64,000 bases of DNA from Brevibacterium limosum. GTDB lineage: Bacteria; Actinomycetota; Actinomycetes; Actinomycetales; Brevibacteriaceae. The stretch is from contig NZ_CP050154.1 of NCBI RefSeq assembly GCF_011617705.1, positions 3,906,001-3,970,000 of the forward strand. Reading direction: 5' to 3'. The notes under the pieces are model-generated. The model saw only the letters and a list, made by a program, of their open reading frames with translations. It had not been told where the DNA came from and searched no databases. Position numbers and translations under genes: made by a program. This document shows positions 15,387 to 24,098 of the stretch, one piece after another (position 1 is the first letter of the stretch; the number at the start of each line of letters is the position of its first letter).

Positions 15387-18305
15387 ATGAGCGACGTCAT
15401 CGCCGACCTCACCCGCAGCATCGAAGGAACCGTCGACGCCTCGGCCAGGCGTCTGGCCGAATACGCCGTCGATGCCTCGAACTACCGAGTGGTGCCGCAG
15501 GTCGTGGCCTTCCCGAAGACCACGGCCGATGTCGACACGATCCTCGACGTGGCCAGGTCCCATCGCGTTCCGATCACCTCCCGCGGAGGCGGCACCTCGC
15601 AGGCGGGGAACTCGATCGGGCCCGGCATCGTCATCGACTTCTCCCGCCACCTGAACAGGATCCTCGACATCGATCCGGTGGAGAAGACCGCCCGGGTTGA
15701 GCCCGGGGTGCTCATGAGCGAGCTGCAGAAAGCCGGGAAACCGCTCGGGCTGACCTTCGGTCCCGACCCTTCGACGAAGAACCGGGCCACGATCGCGGGC
15801 ATGATCGGCAACAACTCCTGCGGCCCACACGCGATCTCGGCCGGCCGCACGGTCGACAACATCGTCGAGATGACGGTCATCGACGGAACCGGGCGGTCCC
15901 TTCTCGCCGGAGCCGGACTCGGTCCCGTGCCCGGACTCGCCGAGGTGGCCGGCCGTCATCTCGGAGTCATCCGCACCGAATTCGGCCGGTTCAGCCGCCA
16001 GGCCTCGGCATACGCCCTCGAACACCTGCTGCCGGAGAACGGCCCGAATCTCGCGAAGTTCCTCGTCGGCAGCGAAGGCACTCTGACGACGATCACGGAG
16101 GCGGTCGTCAGCCTCGGCGATCTTCCGAATTCACCGACGGTGCTGGCTCTGGGCTATCCGCACATGTTCGATGCCGCCGATGCCGTCCCCCGGGTCCTGC
16201 CGCACGGTCCGCTCGCCGTCGAGGGCATCGATTCGCGGCTCATGGACATGGTCCGGGCGAACAAAGGCAAGAACGCGGTCCCCGAACTGCCGGAGGGGAG
16301 AGGCTGGCTGCTCATCGAGGTCGCCGGTGACACTCCCGCCGAGGCGGTCGCCAATGCCCAGATCATCGCCGCTGATTCGGGCACCGACCACTACCGCATC
16401 ATTCCCGCGGGCAAGGAGGCGAGCACACTGTGGGGCATCCGCGCTGATGCCGGCGGACTGGCCGGGCGCACCGAGGACGGTGAACCGGCCTGGACGGGGT
16501 GGGAGGACGCCGCCGTCCCTCCCGAAGTGCTCGGAGACTACCTGCGCGACCAGGAGGAACTCATGAGCTCCTACGGAGTGCGCGGTCTGCCCTACGGTCA
16601 CTTCGGTGACGGCTGCGTGCACATGCGCACGGACTTCCCCTTCGACCGACCCGACGGCACCCAGGTCTTCCACGACTTCGTCATGGAGGCCGGTCGCCTC
16701 GTCACGAAGTACGGCGGTTCGGCCTCCGGTGAGCACGGCGACGGGCGCGCCCGCTCCGAGCTGCTCGGCATCCAGCACTCGGAGGAGGCGATCGCGGCCC
16801 TCGGTGAGGTCAAACAGCTCTTCGATCCGCAGAATCTCCTCAATCCCGGCATCATCGTCGATCCGCTGCCGATCACCACCGATCTGCGTCGCCCGCAGGC
16901 GATCTCGATCGGAACCGCCGGCGGCTTCTCCTTCGCTCACGACAAGGGCAGCTTCACCGATGCTGTCCACCGCTGTGTGGGTGTCGGCAAGTGCCGGGCC
17001 GACACCTCCGGGTCCGGCGGGTTCATGTGCCCCTCGTATCTGGCGACCAAGGACGAGAAGGATTCCACTCGCGGTCGCGCCCGGGTGCTCCAGGAGGTGA
17101 CCAACGGGGGACTCTTCAACACCTGGGACAGCGCCGAGGTGGCCGAATCCCTCGACCTCTGCCTGAGCTGCAAGGCCTGTTCGTCCGATTGTCCGGCCGG
17201 GGTCGACATGGCCCAGTACAAGTCCGAGGTCCTCCACCGCACCTACCGCGGACGGCTGCGTCCGGTCTCTCACTATTCGCTCGGCTGGCTGCCGACCTGG
17301 GGCCGTCTCCTCACCGCGATCCCCGGCGTCAGCACCCTGGCGAACGCGGCGCTGGAATTCCGTCCCCTGGCCAAACTGGTGCTCGCCGGCGGTGGGATGG
17401 ACGCCCGACGGAAGATGGTCCGATTCAACGAGCAGCGGTTCTCCCGATGGGCGAAATCCCGCGTCTCCCCCGCCGAGGCACGTGATGCCTCGGCCGCCGA
17501 TCGTGATGCTCTCGTCGCCGACGAGTACGTCAGCAGTTCGCGGGAAGGCAGGAAGCAGGTGCTGCTGTGGGCGGACTCCTTCACCGAATACCTCTCCGAT
17601 GCCGGAGCCAGGACGGCCGTCGACCTGCTGGAGAAGGCCGGGTTCGAAATCGTGCTGCCGGACCGGCAGGCCTGCTGCGGGCTCACACTCATCTCGACCG
17701 GTCAGCTCGATGCGGCTCGGAAGAAGCTCGAGTCGACGATGGAGATCCTCGAGCCCTATGCCCGCAAGGGCATCCCGATCGTCGGCATCGAACCCAGCTG
17801 CACCGCCGTTCTGCGCAGCGACCTCGGCGATCTCTTTCCCGATGACGAACGCGCCCGGCTCATCGCGGCCGCGACCTCGACGCTGGCCGAGGTCCTCGTC
17901 GACACCGAGTTCGACGTCCCCGACCTCACCGGCCGCACCATCGTCGTCCAACCGCACTGCCACCAGCATTCGGTGATGGGATTCGCCGCGGACCGGAAGC
18001 TCATCGAACGAACCGGAGCGACGGTGCGCGAGCTCGCAGGTTGCTGCGGCCTGGCCGGCAACTTCGGCATGGAGGCCGGCCACTTTGAGACTTCCGTGGC
18101 AGTGGCCGAGAACGCGCTGCTGCCGGCCCTGCGCGACGCCCCAGCGGATTCGATCTATCTGGCCGACGGCTTCTCGTGCCGGACCCAGGCCGCAGACCTC
18201 GCCGAGGTGCACGGCATGACTCTGCCCCAGCTGCTCACGGGGACGGCATCGACATCCGGCCACTCGGCCCGCGCGCATCGACTGCCTGAGGCCGTCGATG
18301 CGTGA
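15387..18305 (+). CDS. FAD-binding and (Fe-S)-binding oxidoreductase (D-2-hydroxyacid dehydrogenase, GlcD-GlcF fusion type)
   Basis: A 972-residue two-part flavoprotein. Residues ~35-500 form the PCMH-type FAD domain and its C-terminal cap (TSRGGGTSQAGNSIGPGIVI; GHFGDGCVHMR; SGEHGDGRARSELL). Residues ~525-600 hold ferredoxin-type cysteines (FMCPSYLATKDEKDSTRGRA; CLSCKACSSDCPAG near 591). Two CCG domains follow (ACCGLTLISTGQ near 762; GCCGLAGNFGMEAG near 885). Enzymes of this layout oxidise D-lactate, glycolate or D-2-hydroxyglutarate and pass electrons to the quinone pool at the membrane. Pairing with a glyoxylate aminotransferase favours glycolate or a larger 2-hydroxyacid as substrate, but this is not proved by sequence. 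Confidence 0.9.
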   Translation: MSDVIADLTRSIEGTVDASARRLAEYAVDASNYRVVPQVVAFPKTTADVDTILDVARSHRVPITSRGGGTSQAGNSIGPGIVIDFSRHLNRILDIDPVEKTARVEPGVLMSELQKAGKPLGLTFGPDPSTKNRATIAGMIGNNSCGPHAISAGRTVDNIVEMTVIDGTGRSLLAGAGLGPVPGLAEVAGRHLGVIRTEFGRFSRQASAYALEHLLPENGPNLAKFLVGSEGTLTTITEAVVSLGDLPNSPTVLALGYPHMFDAADAVPRVLPHGPLAVEGIDSRLMDMVRANKGKNAVPELPEGRGWLLIEVAGDTPAEAVANAQIIAADSGTDHYRIIPAGKEASTLWGIRADAGGLAGRTEDGEPAWTGWEDAAVPPEVLGDYLRDQEELMSSYGVRGLPYGHFGDGCVHMRTDFPFDRPDGTQVFHDFVMEAGRLVTKYGGSASGEHGDGRARSELLGIQHSEEAIAALGEVKQLFDPQNLLNPGIIVDPLPITTDLRRPQAISIGTAGGFSFAHDKGSFTDAVHRCVGVGKCRADTSGSGGFMCPSYLATKDEKDSTRGRARVLQEVTNGGLFNTWDSAEVAESLDLCLSCKACSSDCPAGVDMAQYKSEVLHRTYRGRLRPVSHYSLGWLPTWGRLLTAIPGVSTLANAALEFRPLAKLVLAGGGMDARRKMVRFNEQRFSRWAKSRVSPAEARDASAADRDALVADEYVSSSREGRKQVLLWADSFTEYLSDAGARTAVDLLEKAGFEIVLPDRQACCGLTLISTGQLDAARKKLESTMEILEPYARKGIPIVGIEPSCTAVLRSDLGDLFPDDERARLIAAATSTLAEVLVDTEFDVPDLTGRTIVVQPHCHQHSVMGFAADRKLIERTGATVRELAGCCGLAGNFGMEAGHFETSVAVAENALLPALRDAPADSIYLADGFSCRTQAADLAEVHGMTLPQLLTGTASTSGHSARAHRLPEAVDA

Positions 18306-18359
18306 ACCGGTCCGATCTGTGAGCACAGACCGGCGAACCACGACAGCAGTGAGGAAACG

Positions 18360-19571
18360 ATGACCGAGGACAGAACCGCAGGGCCGCTGTCGGGCGTCAC
18401 AGTGCTCGAGCTCGGCGTATTCATCGCCGGCCCCTATGCGACGATGCAGCTGGCCGACATGGGTGCCCGCGTCATCAAGATCGAACCGCCGGGCGGCGAT
18501 CCGATGCGCGCCTCGGGGCCGTTCGTCGACGGCGAGTCGAGCCCGTTCATTCGGCTCAACCGGAACAAGGAGTCGATCGTCCTCGATCTCAAGTCCGAGG
18601 TCGGCAGGACAGGGCTGCACACTCTGCTGAAAGAGGCCGATGTCCTCGTGGAGAACATGCGACCCGGAGCGTTGAAGAAGATGGGGTTCGGTTACGAGGA
18701 CCTGCGCAGCGAGCATCCCGGGCTCGTCTACGCGTCCGCCTCCGGGTGGGGTCAGGACGGGCCCCTGTCGCCCCTGGCAGGACTCGACATCATGGCCCAG
18801 GCCAGGTCGGGACTGATGAGCATCACCGGGTTTCCGGATCAGCCGCCGGCGAAGGTCGGGGTCCCGATCTCTGATCTGTCGACCGCCCTCTATGTGGCGC
18901 TCGGCATCGTCTCGGCGCTCTATGAGCGCAGGGAGTCAGGGACAGGTCAATACCTCGACGTCTCCCTGTTCGAGTCCGCGGTGTCGTTGGCGGTGTGGGA
19001 GGCCGGCGGCTACTTCGGGGCCGGGGCCGTGAGCGGTCCCAACGGTTCGGCTCATCAGGCGCAGGCACCCTATCAGGCGATCGAGGTCGGGGACGGCTTC
19101 GTCACCATCGGCGCGAACACCCCGGCCACGTGGACCAGGTTCTGTTCGGCTTTCGCCCTCGCCGATCTCGAGAACCATCCGAGGTATGCCGAGCCCGCGC
19201 TCCGGTTCGCCAACCGCGAGGCGCTCATCGCCGTCATCGAGGACCGGCTGCGCCACCGCACCATCGCCGAGGTGGTCGAGGAGATGAATCGTGTGGGCGT
19301 CCCCGCCGCTCCGATCAACGACTACGAACAGGTCTTCACCGACGATCATCTCCAGCAGCGGAACTTCTTCTGGACCTCGCGGCACCCCCGCCTCGGCGAG
19401 GTCACGCAGCTGGGCAATCCGATGCGGTTCTCGCGCTCGCGAATGACAGAAGGACCGGCCGGACCGTCATTGGGTGCGGACACGGAACGGGTGCTCGCCG
19501 AGTTCGCTGAGTCCGCAGACGCCGAGGCCGGTCCCGAGACCGACACCACCGCAAAGGAGGGACAGACATGA
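18360..19571 (+). CDS. CaiB/BaiF (class III) CoA-transferase
   Basis: A 403-residue formyl-CoA-transferase-family enzyme that moves CoA between carboxylic acids through a covalent Asp anhydride. Family marks: LELGVFIAGPYATMQLADMG, IKIEPPGGDPMR, SIVLDLKSEVGR, ENMRPGALKKMGFGYEDL, and SGWGQDGPL. The catalytic Asp is expected in GLDIMAQARSGLMSITG. Strong ribosome site GAGGAAACG before ATG 18360. It overlaps the enoyl-CoA hydratase start by four bases (ATGA), so the two products are made together: activation of a carboxylic acid followed by hydration/dehydration or C-C cleavage of the CoA ester. The acid itself is not identifiable. Confidence 0.9.
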   Translation: MTEDRTAGPLSGVTVLELGVFIAGPYATMQLADMGARVIKIEPPGGDPMRASGPFVDGESSPFIRLNRNKESIVLDLKSEVGRTGLHTLLKEADVLVENMRPGALKKMGFGYEDLRSEHPGLVYASASGWGQDGPLSPLAGLDIMAQARSGLMSITGFPDQPPAKVGVPISDLSTALYVALGIVSALYERRESGTGQYLDVSLFESAVSLAVWEAGGYFGAGAVSGPNGSAHQAQAPYQAIEVGDGFVTIGANTPATWTRFCSAFALADLENHPRYAEPALRFANREALIAVIEDRLRHRTIAEVVEEMNRVGVPAAPINDYEQVFTDDHLQQRNFFWTSRHPRLGEVTQLGNPMRFSRSRMTEGPAGPSLGADTERVLAEFAESADAEAGPETDTTAKEGQT

Positions 19572-20332
19572 GCGATGAGGTGCTCACCGAGGTGACCAGA
19601 CGCAGTCTCCGGGTGACCTTCAACCGCCCGGAGGCTCGGAACGCGATGACGTTCGAGATGTATCGGAAACTCGCCGAGGCGGCCGCCCAGGTCGATGCCG
19701 ATGACGAGTTGCGCGCCTTAGTGCTGCGCGGAGCTGGTGGTCGGGCCTTCGTCGCCGGCACCGACATCGCGCAGTTCCGCGGGTTCACCGGTGAGGACGG
19801 AGTCGCGTACGAGCAGCGCATCGACGAGGTGCTCGGAGCGCTGGCGGCGGTGCACAAACCGGTCATCGCCGTCATCGACGGACACTGCGTGGGAGGCGGA
19901 CTCGGCATCGCCTGCTGCGCCGATGTCCGCATCGGCTCGGCCACCTCGTCGTTCTCCGTCCCCATCGCCCGCACCTTGGGCAACACGCTGTCGGCAAATA
20001 CTCTGCGGAGGCTGGTGCGCGCCTTCGGCGAACCGCGGACGGCGTCGATGCTCATGACCGCGCGGAAGGTCGACGCTCAGGAGGCGCTGGACTCCGGGTT
20101 CCTCACCTCGCTCGCCGAGGATCTCGACTCCGAGGCGGAGGCCCTCATCGACAGGGTAGTGACAGGGGCGCCGCTGACGCAGTGGGCGATCAAGGAGAAC
20201 CTGCGCCGGCTGAGCGCAGGAGAACCCGTCGACGATTCCGACGTCGTCTCCACTGTCTACGGCAGTCGGGACTTCGCAGCCGCCGTCGAGGGCTTCCTCA
20301 CGAAGACCCCCGTTGAGTGGACTGGGGAGTAG
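19568..20332 (+). CDS. enoyl-CoA hydratase/isomerase family protein
   Basis: A 254-residue crotonase-fold enzyme. RSLRVTFNRPEARNAMTFEM is the canonical N-terminal strand-helix; GGRAFVAGTDIAQFRGF forms the first oxyanion peptide, and VIAVIDGHCVGGGLGIACCA the second. The usual catalytic Glu pair of hydratases is not evident (RIGSATSSFSVPIARTLGN in the region where the Glu residues lie), so isomerase, lyase or hydrolase activity is as likely as hydration. ATG 19568 has AGGAGGG ahead inside the end of the CoA-transferase gene. Last gene of the operon beginning at 14216. Confidence 0.87.
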   Translation: MSDEVLTEVTRRSLRVTFNRPEARNAMTFEMYRKLAEAAAQVDADDELRALVLRGAGGRAFVAGTDIAQFRGFTGEDGVAYEQRIDEVLGALAAVHKPVIAVIDGHCVGGGLGIACCADVRIGSATSSFSVPIARTLGNTLSANTLRRLVRAFGEPRTASMLMTARKVDAQEALDSGFLTSLAEDLDSEAEALIDRVVTGAPLTQWAIKENLRRLSAGEPVDDSDVVSTVYGSRDFAAAVEGFLTKTPVEWTGE

Positions 20333-20449
20333 ACGCCGACCCGCGCGACGCTCGATGGGACATCGCCTCGATTGCAGTCGTCCCTGTGATATTCGGGTCG
20401 TTCGGCATGTGGCCCCACCGGTGCAGAACTGCAGCTGGCTTCGGTAGGA

Positions 20450-21112
20450 CTACGAGTCGCTCTCTCCGACAACGCCGGAATGCCGTGTGAGCACACTCAT
20501 CATGTGGTCGCGCGCCCGCTCGATCCCGCTCAGCGCAGTGCTGCGGATGACGACCTCATCACGAGTCATGATCGCGTCGACCAGACGGCCGTGGTTGACC
20601 GCCTTGTAGGGACGCCCGAGTTCTCTGCGGAGGTTGAGACAGCGTTCGATCTCCTCATGCATCGCCCGCACCGTCGTCGCCAGCAACGGGATGCCGGAAA
20701 GTTCGGCAATGCGCACATGGAGCCTGCTGTTGCGCTCATTGAGCACGAGCTTCTCGACGTCCGGGTCCGTGCTCAGTGCGCTGAGTTCCTCGAGCTCGGT
20801 GAGCTCTTCCTCTGTGGTTCTCTGCGAGGCGATCACCGCCGCCTCGGGCTCGACAAGGGTCCGCAGAGTGTAGAGGTCGTGGATTTCGCCGAAGTCAAGT
20901 GGTTTGACGAAGGTTCCCCGCTTCGGAAGTACGACGACGAGCCCCTCTCGGCGGAGGTTGTTGATCGCCTCTCGCACCGGGGTACGACTCATCTCGTACT
21001 GTTCAGCGAGGGCCGAATCCGACAGAACCCTCCCCGGGCGCAGCCGTGCTTCGATGATGTCCCTCTTCAACCGGACATAGGCCCGATCGGCCATTGACTC
21101 CTTCGAAGCCAT
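20450..21112 (-). CDS. GntR family regulator, FCD (FadR) branch
   Basis: A 220-residue regulator with an N-terminal winged HTH (AYVRLKRDIIEARLRPGRVL, then LAEQYEMSRTPVREAINNLR) and a C-terminal all-helical FCD ligand domain (IHDLYTLRTLVEPEAA, NSRLHVRIAELSGIPLL, KAVNHGRLVDAI), where the Asp/His residues normally hold a metal that binds a carboxylate ligand. Start at 21112 or 21094; the first is used. It is divergent from the AbgT/opine-dehydrogenase pair and convergent with the enoyl-CoA hydratase operon, so it most likely controls the transporter pair; an organic-acid or amino-acid-like effector is an inference. Confidence 0.87.
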   Translation of the reverse strand: MASKESMADRAYVRLKRDIIEARLRPGRVLSDSALAEQYEMSRTPVREAINNLRREGLVVVLPKRGTFVKPLDFGEIHDLYTLRTLVEPEAAVIASQRTTEEELTELEELSALSTDPDVEKLVLNERNSRLHVRIAELSGIPLLATTVRAMHEEIERCLNLRRELGRPYKAVNHGRLVDAIMTRDEVVIRSTALSGIERARDHMMSVLTRHSGVVGESDS

Positions 21113-21305
21113 CGAACACCCACTTCCGCTCTCGGGTCCCAACCCGCGTGTTCGCTGAGGGTTGACTTCACCTACTTTCGAACTCTAGCATTCCTGTTAT
21201 ATATTTCATGTACGTAAGTTGGATGAAACAACTTTGCTGCCAGTCCTCGACGAGGACCTCACCACAACGACGTGCCACGAGTCCACGACCCGCAGGAGGG
21301 CCTTC

Positions 21306-22892
21306 ATGACACCCCGAACCGTCGACGCTGATCCGGGAATCAACCCTGACAACCGCTTCTACCGAGCACTCAGTGCGATCGAACGCGCGGGAAACCGACT
21401 GCCTCACCCGTTCTGGCTCTTCGCCATCCTCTGCCTCCTGCTCGGAATCACAAGCGCAATCATGTCTGGGCTCGGAGTCTCCGTAGTCCTGCCGGCCGAC
21501 GGATCGACAGCTCAGGTCAAGAACCTGTTCTCGATCGACGGCGCCCTCTTCGCCATCGAGAACGCTCTGACGAACTATGCGACGTTCCCGCCGCTGGCGA
21601 TGATCGTCGTCGTCCTACTCGGCGTGAGCATCGCCGAGCGCAGCGGAATGCTCACCGCGCTGCTGCGAGTCACGGTCGGACGCCTGCCGAGAGCATGGCT
21701 GACCTTCTCTATCGCCTTCGCTTCGATGATCGCGCATGTGATGTCGGATTCCGCCTACCTCGTGATGATTCCGCTCGGCGCACTGGCGTTCAGAGCCGCA
21801 GGACGCAGTCCGCTGCTGGGCCTCATGGTCGCCTATGCGGCCACTGCTGTCGGATTCAACGCCAGCCCGCTCGTCACACCCTCTGATGCGATCCGCGCGT
21901 CCCTGTCGATGGCTGCCTCGCACATCGTCGACGAGGACTACGTCGTCACGCCCTTCGCGACCTACTTCTTCACGGCGGCCTCATCGGTGATCCTCTCGAT
22001 CACGATCGCCGTCGTCGTCGACAAGCTGCTCACCCGTCGCCCGGAATTCTCTCCGAGTCGCTTGGACGCCGACTTCGCCGTCTCCGACAAGCTGTTCAAC
22101 ACCGATCCGACGATGCAGGCAGGCGGCTCGGTGAGCCTGCGCGCAGAGGAGCGTCGGGGACTCATCGTGTCAGCCGTCGTCTTCGCCATCGCGGCAGTCG
22201 GCATCGCACTGATGCTCATGCCCGGCTCTCCGTTCCGCGGTGAGGGCGGCAGCATCGTCCAGTCGCCCGTCCTCAAGAACATCGCGATCTTCATCGCCAC
22301 CGTGTTCGGTCTGCTCGGAATCGTCTATGGCCGGATCACGAAGTCGATTCCCACCCTCGGCGATGTGCCGCCTGCGATGGCCGAGGGCATCCGAACGCTG
22401 GCACCGGTGCTCGTACTGTTCTTCGTCGTCGCGCAGTTCCTCGCCTACTTCGAGTGGACCAATATCGGGTCGGTCATCAGCGTCAATGGTGCTGAGCTGT
22501 TCAAGCAGCTCAGTGCCCCGCACCTCGTGCTGCTGCTGCTCATCGTTGTCGCCATCTGCATACTCAACATGCTCATCACCAGCGGTTCGGCGATGTGGTC
22601 GATTCTCGCACCCGTCCTCGTCCCGCTGGTCATGTACATCGGCATGCGTCCCGAATCGGCAATGGTCGCGTTCATGATCGGCGACTCGGTGACCAACTGC
22701 CTGACACCGCTCAATGGCTACTTCGTCCTCGCTCTCGGATATGTCCAGCATTTCCGCAGAGGCGCCGGCGTCGGCACGATGCTGTCGTTCACCCTTCCGC
22801 TCGCCGTCGCGGTGCTCATCGTATGGACGACGTTCTTCGTCCTCTGGTACCTCATCGGGATCCCTCTCGGTCCGGGTGTACCTGTGCGCTGA
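21306..22892 (+). CDS. AbgT family transporter
   Basis: A 528-residue inner-membrane protein of the AbgT family (p-aminobenzoyl-glutamate transporter type; some members export sulfonamides). Family features include RALSAIERAGNRLPHPFWLF at the N-terminus, the re-entrant-loop sequences SMIAHVMSDSAYLVMIPLGA and GFNASPLVTPSDA, and near the end LITSGSAMWSILAPVLVPL and VTNCLTPLNGYF. About eleven hydrophobic segments. ATG 21306 has AGGAGGG ahead; a longer reading frame begins at 21219 without a site. Followed by an opine dehydrogenase 57 bases downstream, which suggests uptake of an N-acyl or N-alkyl amino acid. Confidence 0.9.
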   Translation: MTPRTVDADPGINPDNRFYRALSAIERAGNRLPHPFWLFAILCLLLGITSAIMSGLGVSVVLPADGSTAQVKNLFSIDGALFAIENALTNYATFPPLAMIVVVLLGVSIAERSGMLTALLRVTVGRLPRAWLTFSIAFASMIAHVMSDSAYLVMIPLGALAFRAAGRSPLLGLMVAYAATAVGFNASPLVTPSDAIRASLSMAASHIVDEDYVVTPFATYFFTAASSVILSITIAVVVDKLLTRRPEFSPSRLDADFAVSDKLFNTDPTMQAGGSVSLRAEERRGLIVSAVVFAIAAVGIALMLMPGSPFRGEGGSIVQSPVLKNIAIFIATVFGLLGIVYGRITKSIPTLGDVPPAMAEGIRTLAPVLVLFFVVAQFLAYFEWTNIGSVISVNGAELFKQLSAPHLVLLLLIVVAICILNMLITSGSAMWSILAPVLVPLVMYIGMRPESAMVAFMIGDSVTNCLTPLNGYFVLALGYVQHFRRGAGVGTMLSFTLPLAVAVLIVWTTFFVLWYLIGIPLGPGVPVR

Positions 22893-22949
22893 CCTCGCCG
22901 CTTGTGGTGCCGACCGAACAACTGCTGTAACAACGAAAGGAACAGAGAC

Positions 22950-24029
22950 ATGGGAACGATCGCCGTCATCGGTGCAGGCAACGTCGGACAGACGATTGCC
23001 GGACACATGACACTGAAAGGGCATTCGGTTCGGATGTACTCGGTATGGGACCGAGAGTTCGATCCGATCCGCGACCGAGGAGGTATTGAGCTCTTCGGAG
23101 ATGTCGAAGGCACGGCGATGCCGGCGTTGCTCACCACCGACATCGAGGCCGCCGTGGCCGGTGCCGAGGTCATCGTGGTGGCGGCACCTGCCTTCGCTCA
23201 TCCTGGGCTTTCGGCATCCCTGGCACGGGTTCTCACTCCGGAGCAGCTCGTCGTCTTCCAACCCACGGTGCTCGGCAGCGGTGTCGAACTATCCCGTCAG
23301 TTCGCCCTGGAGAATCGTCGACCCAGCCTTATCGCGGAAAGCGCGACGAGCCTCTACACATGCCGACTCAAGGAACCAGCCCGGGTGTTCGTGGGCGCTG
23401 TCAAGGACTCGATACGGATCTCGAGCCTGCCCAACAGCCGGACGCAGGAAGTGATCGACCGCTTGACTCCTTTCTTCGGGGAGCACTATGTCGCGGCCGT
23501 AGACAGTCTTGCGGTAGGTCTGAGCAACTCCAACCCGATCTATCACGTTCCGCCGGCAGTGCTCAATTTCAAGACGGTTGAGGATGCCGATCGTCTGCCC
23601 CAGCACACTCTGGTGACTCCACGAATCGCCGAGGCCATCGAGGCTCTCGATCAAGAGAGATTAACGCTGTCCTCGACTCTGCACACGGACACGACCGGAT
23701 TCTGGCAGTTCCTCGCCGACGCCTATGGGGTTACCGAAGGATCGTTCGTCGACCGCGTCGTCCAAGGCTATGGTCGGCAGGCGTTTCCGGAACCGGATTC
23801 GCTGACCCATCGCTACTTCACCGAGGACATCCCCTTCGGGCTGGTCATCTGGAGCTCGATCGGGCACGAGGTGGGTGTGAAAATGCCGCTCACCGACGGA
23901 TTCATCGCTATCAGCAGCGTGCTGTGCGGCGTCGATTTCAAGGAGACCGGTCGTACGGCCGACTCTCTCGGGCTCACGGGCGCCGGGGTCGATGACATTC
24001 TTGGTGTCTTTCGCCACGGGGCACCTTGA
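22950..24029 (+). CDS. NAD/NADP octopine/nopaline (opine) dehydrogenase family protein
   Basis: A 359-residue two-domain oxidoreductase. The N-terminal Rossmann fold begins TIAVIGAGNVGQTIAGHM; the C-terminal helical domain has SNSNPIYHVPPAVLNFKTVE, where the opine-dehydrogenase catalytic His lies in NPIYHVPP, and the SIGHEVGVKMPLTDGFI segment. Opine dehydrogenases reductively join an amino acid and an oxoacid, or run in reverse to split opines. ATG 22950 has GAAAGGAA ahead. Coupled with an AbgT transporter, an opine- or N-carboxyalkyl-amino-acid catabolic role is reasonable but inferred. Ends 14 bases before a strong terminator. Confidence 0.88.
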   Translation: MGTIAVIGAGNVGQTIAGHMTLKGHSVRMYSVWDREFDPIRDRGGIELFGDVEGTAMPALLTTDIEAAVAGAEVIVVAAPAFAHPGLSASLARVLTPEQLVVFQPTVLGSGVELSRQFALENRRPSLIAESATSLYTCRLKEPARVFVGAVKDSIRISSLPNSRTQEVIDRLTPFFGEHYVAAVDSLAVGLSNSNPIYHVPPAVLNFKTVEDADRLPQHTLVTPRIAEAIEALDQERLTLSSTLHTDTTGFWQFLADAYGVTEGSFVDRVVQGYGRQAFPEPDSLTHRYFTEDIPFGLVIWSSIGHEVGVKMPLTDGFIAISSVLCGVDFKETGRTADSLGLTGAGVDDILGVFRHGAP

Positions 24030-24042
24030 AACAACAAATGGC

Positions 24043-24091
24043 TATGCGGCTGTGCCGGGAACCTCAGCGAGGTTCCCGGCACAGCCGCATA
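24043..24091. terminator. perfect 23-bp stem, bidirectional terminator
   Basis: The bases at 24043-24065 (TATGCGGCTGTGCCGG...) are repeated as an exact reverse complement at 24069-24091, separated by a 3-base AGC loop. It sits between the stops of the convergent opine dehydrogenase (24029) and aspartate ammonia-lyase (24099) genes, so it can stop transcription from both sides. Confidence 0.85.
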
Positions 24092-24098
24092 CCGAGAT

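Noticed and set aside
16131..18716. 861-codon open frame antisense to the FAD/Fe-S oxidoreductase and CoA-transferase
   Set aside because: Same artefact: it spans two well-supported plus-strand genes and has no recognisable domain.
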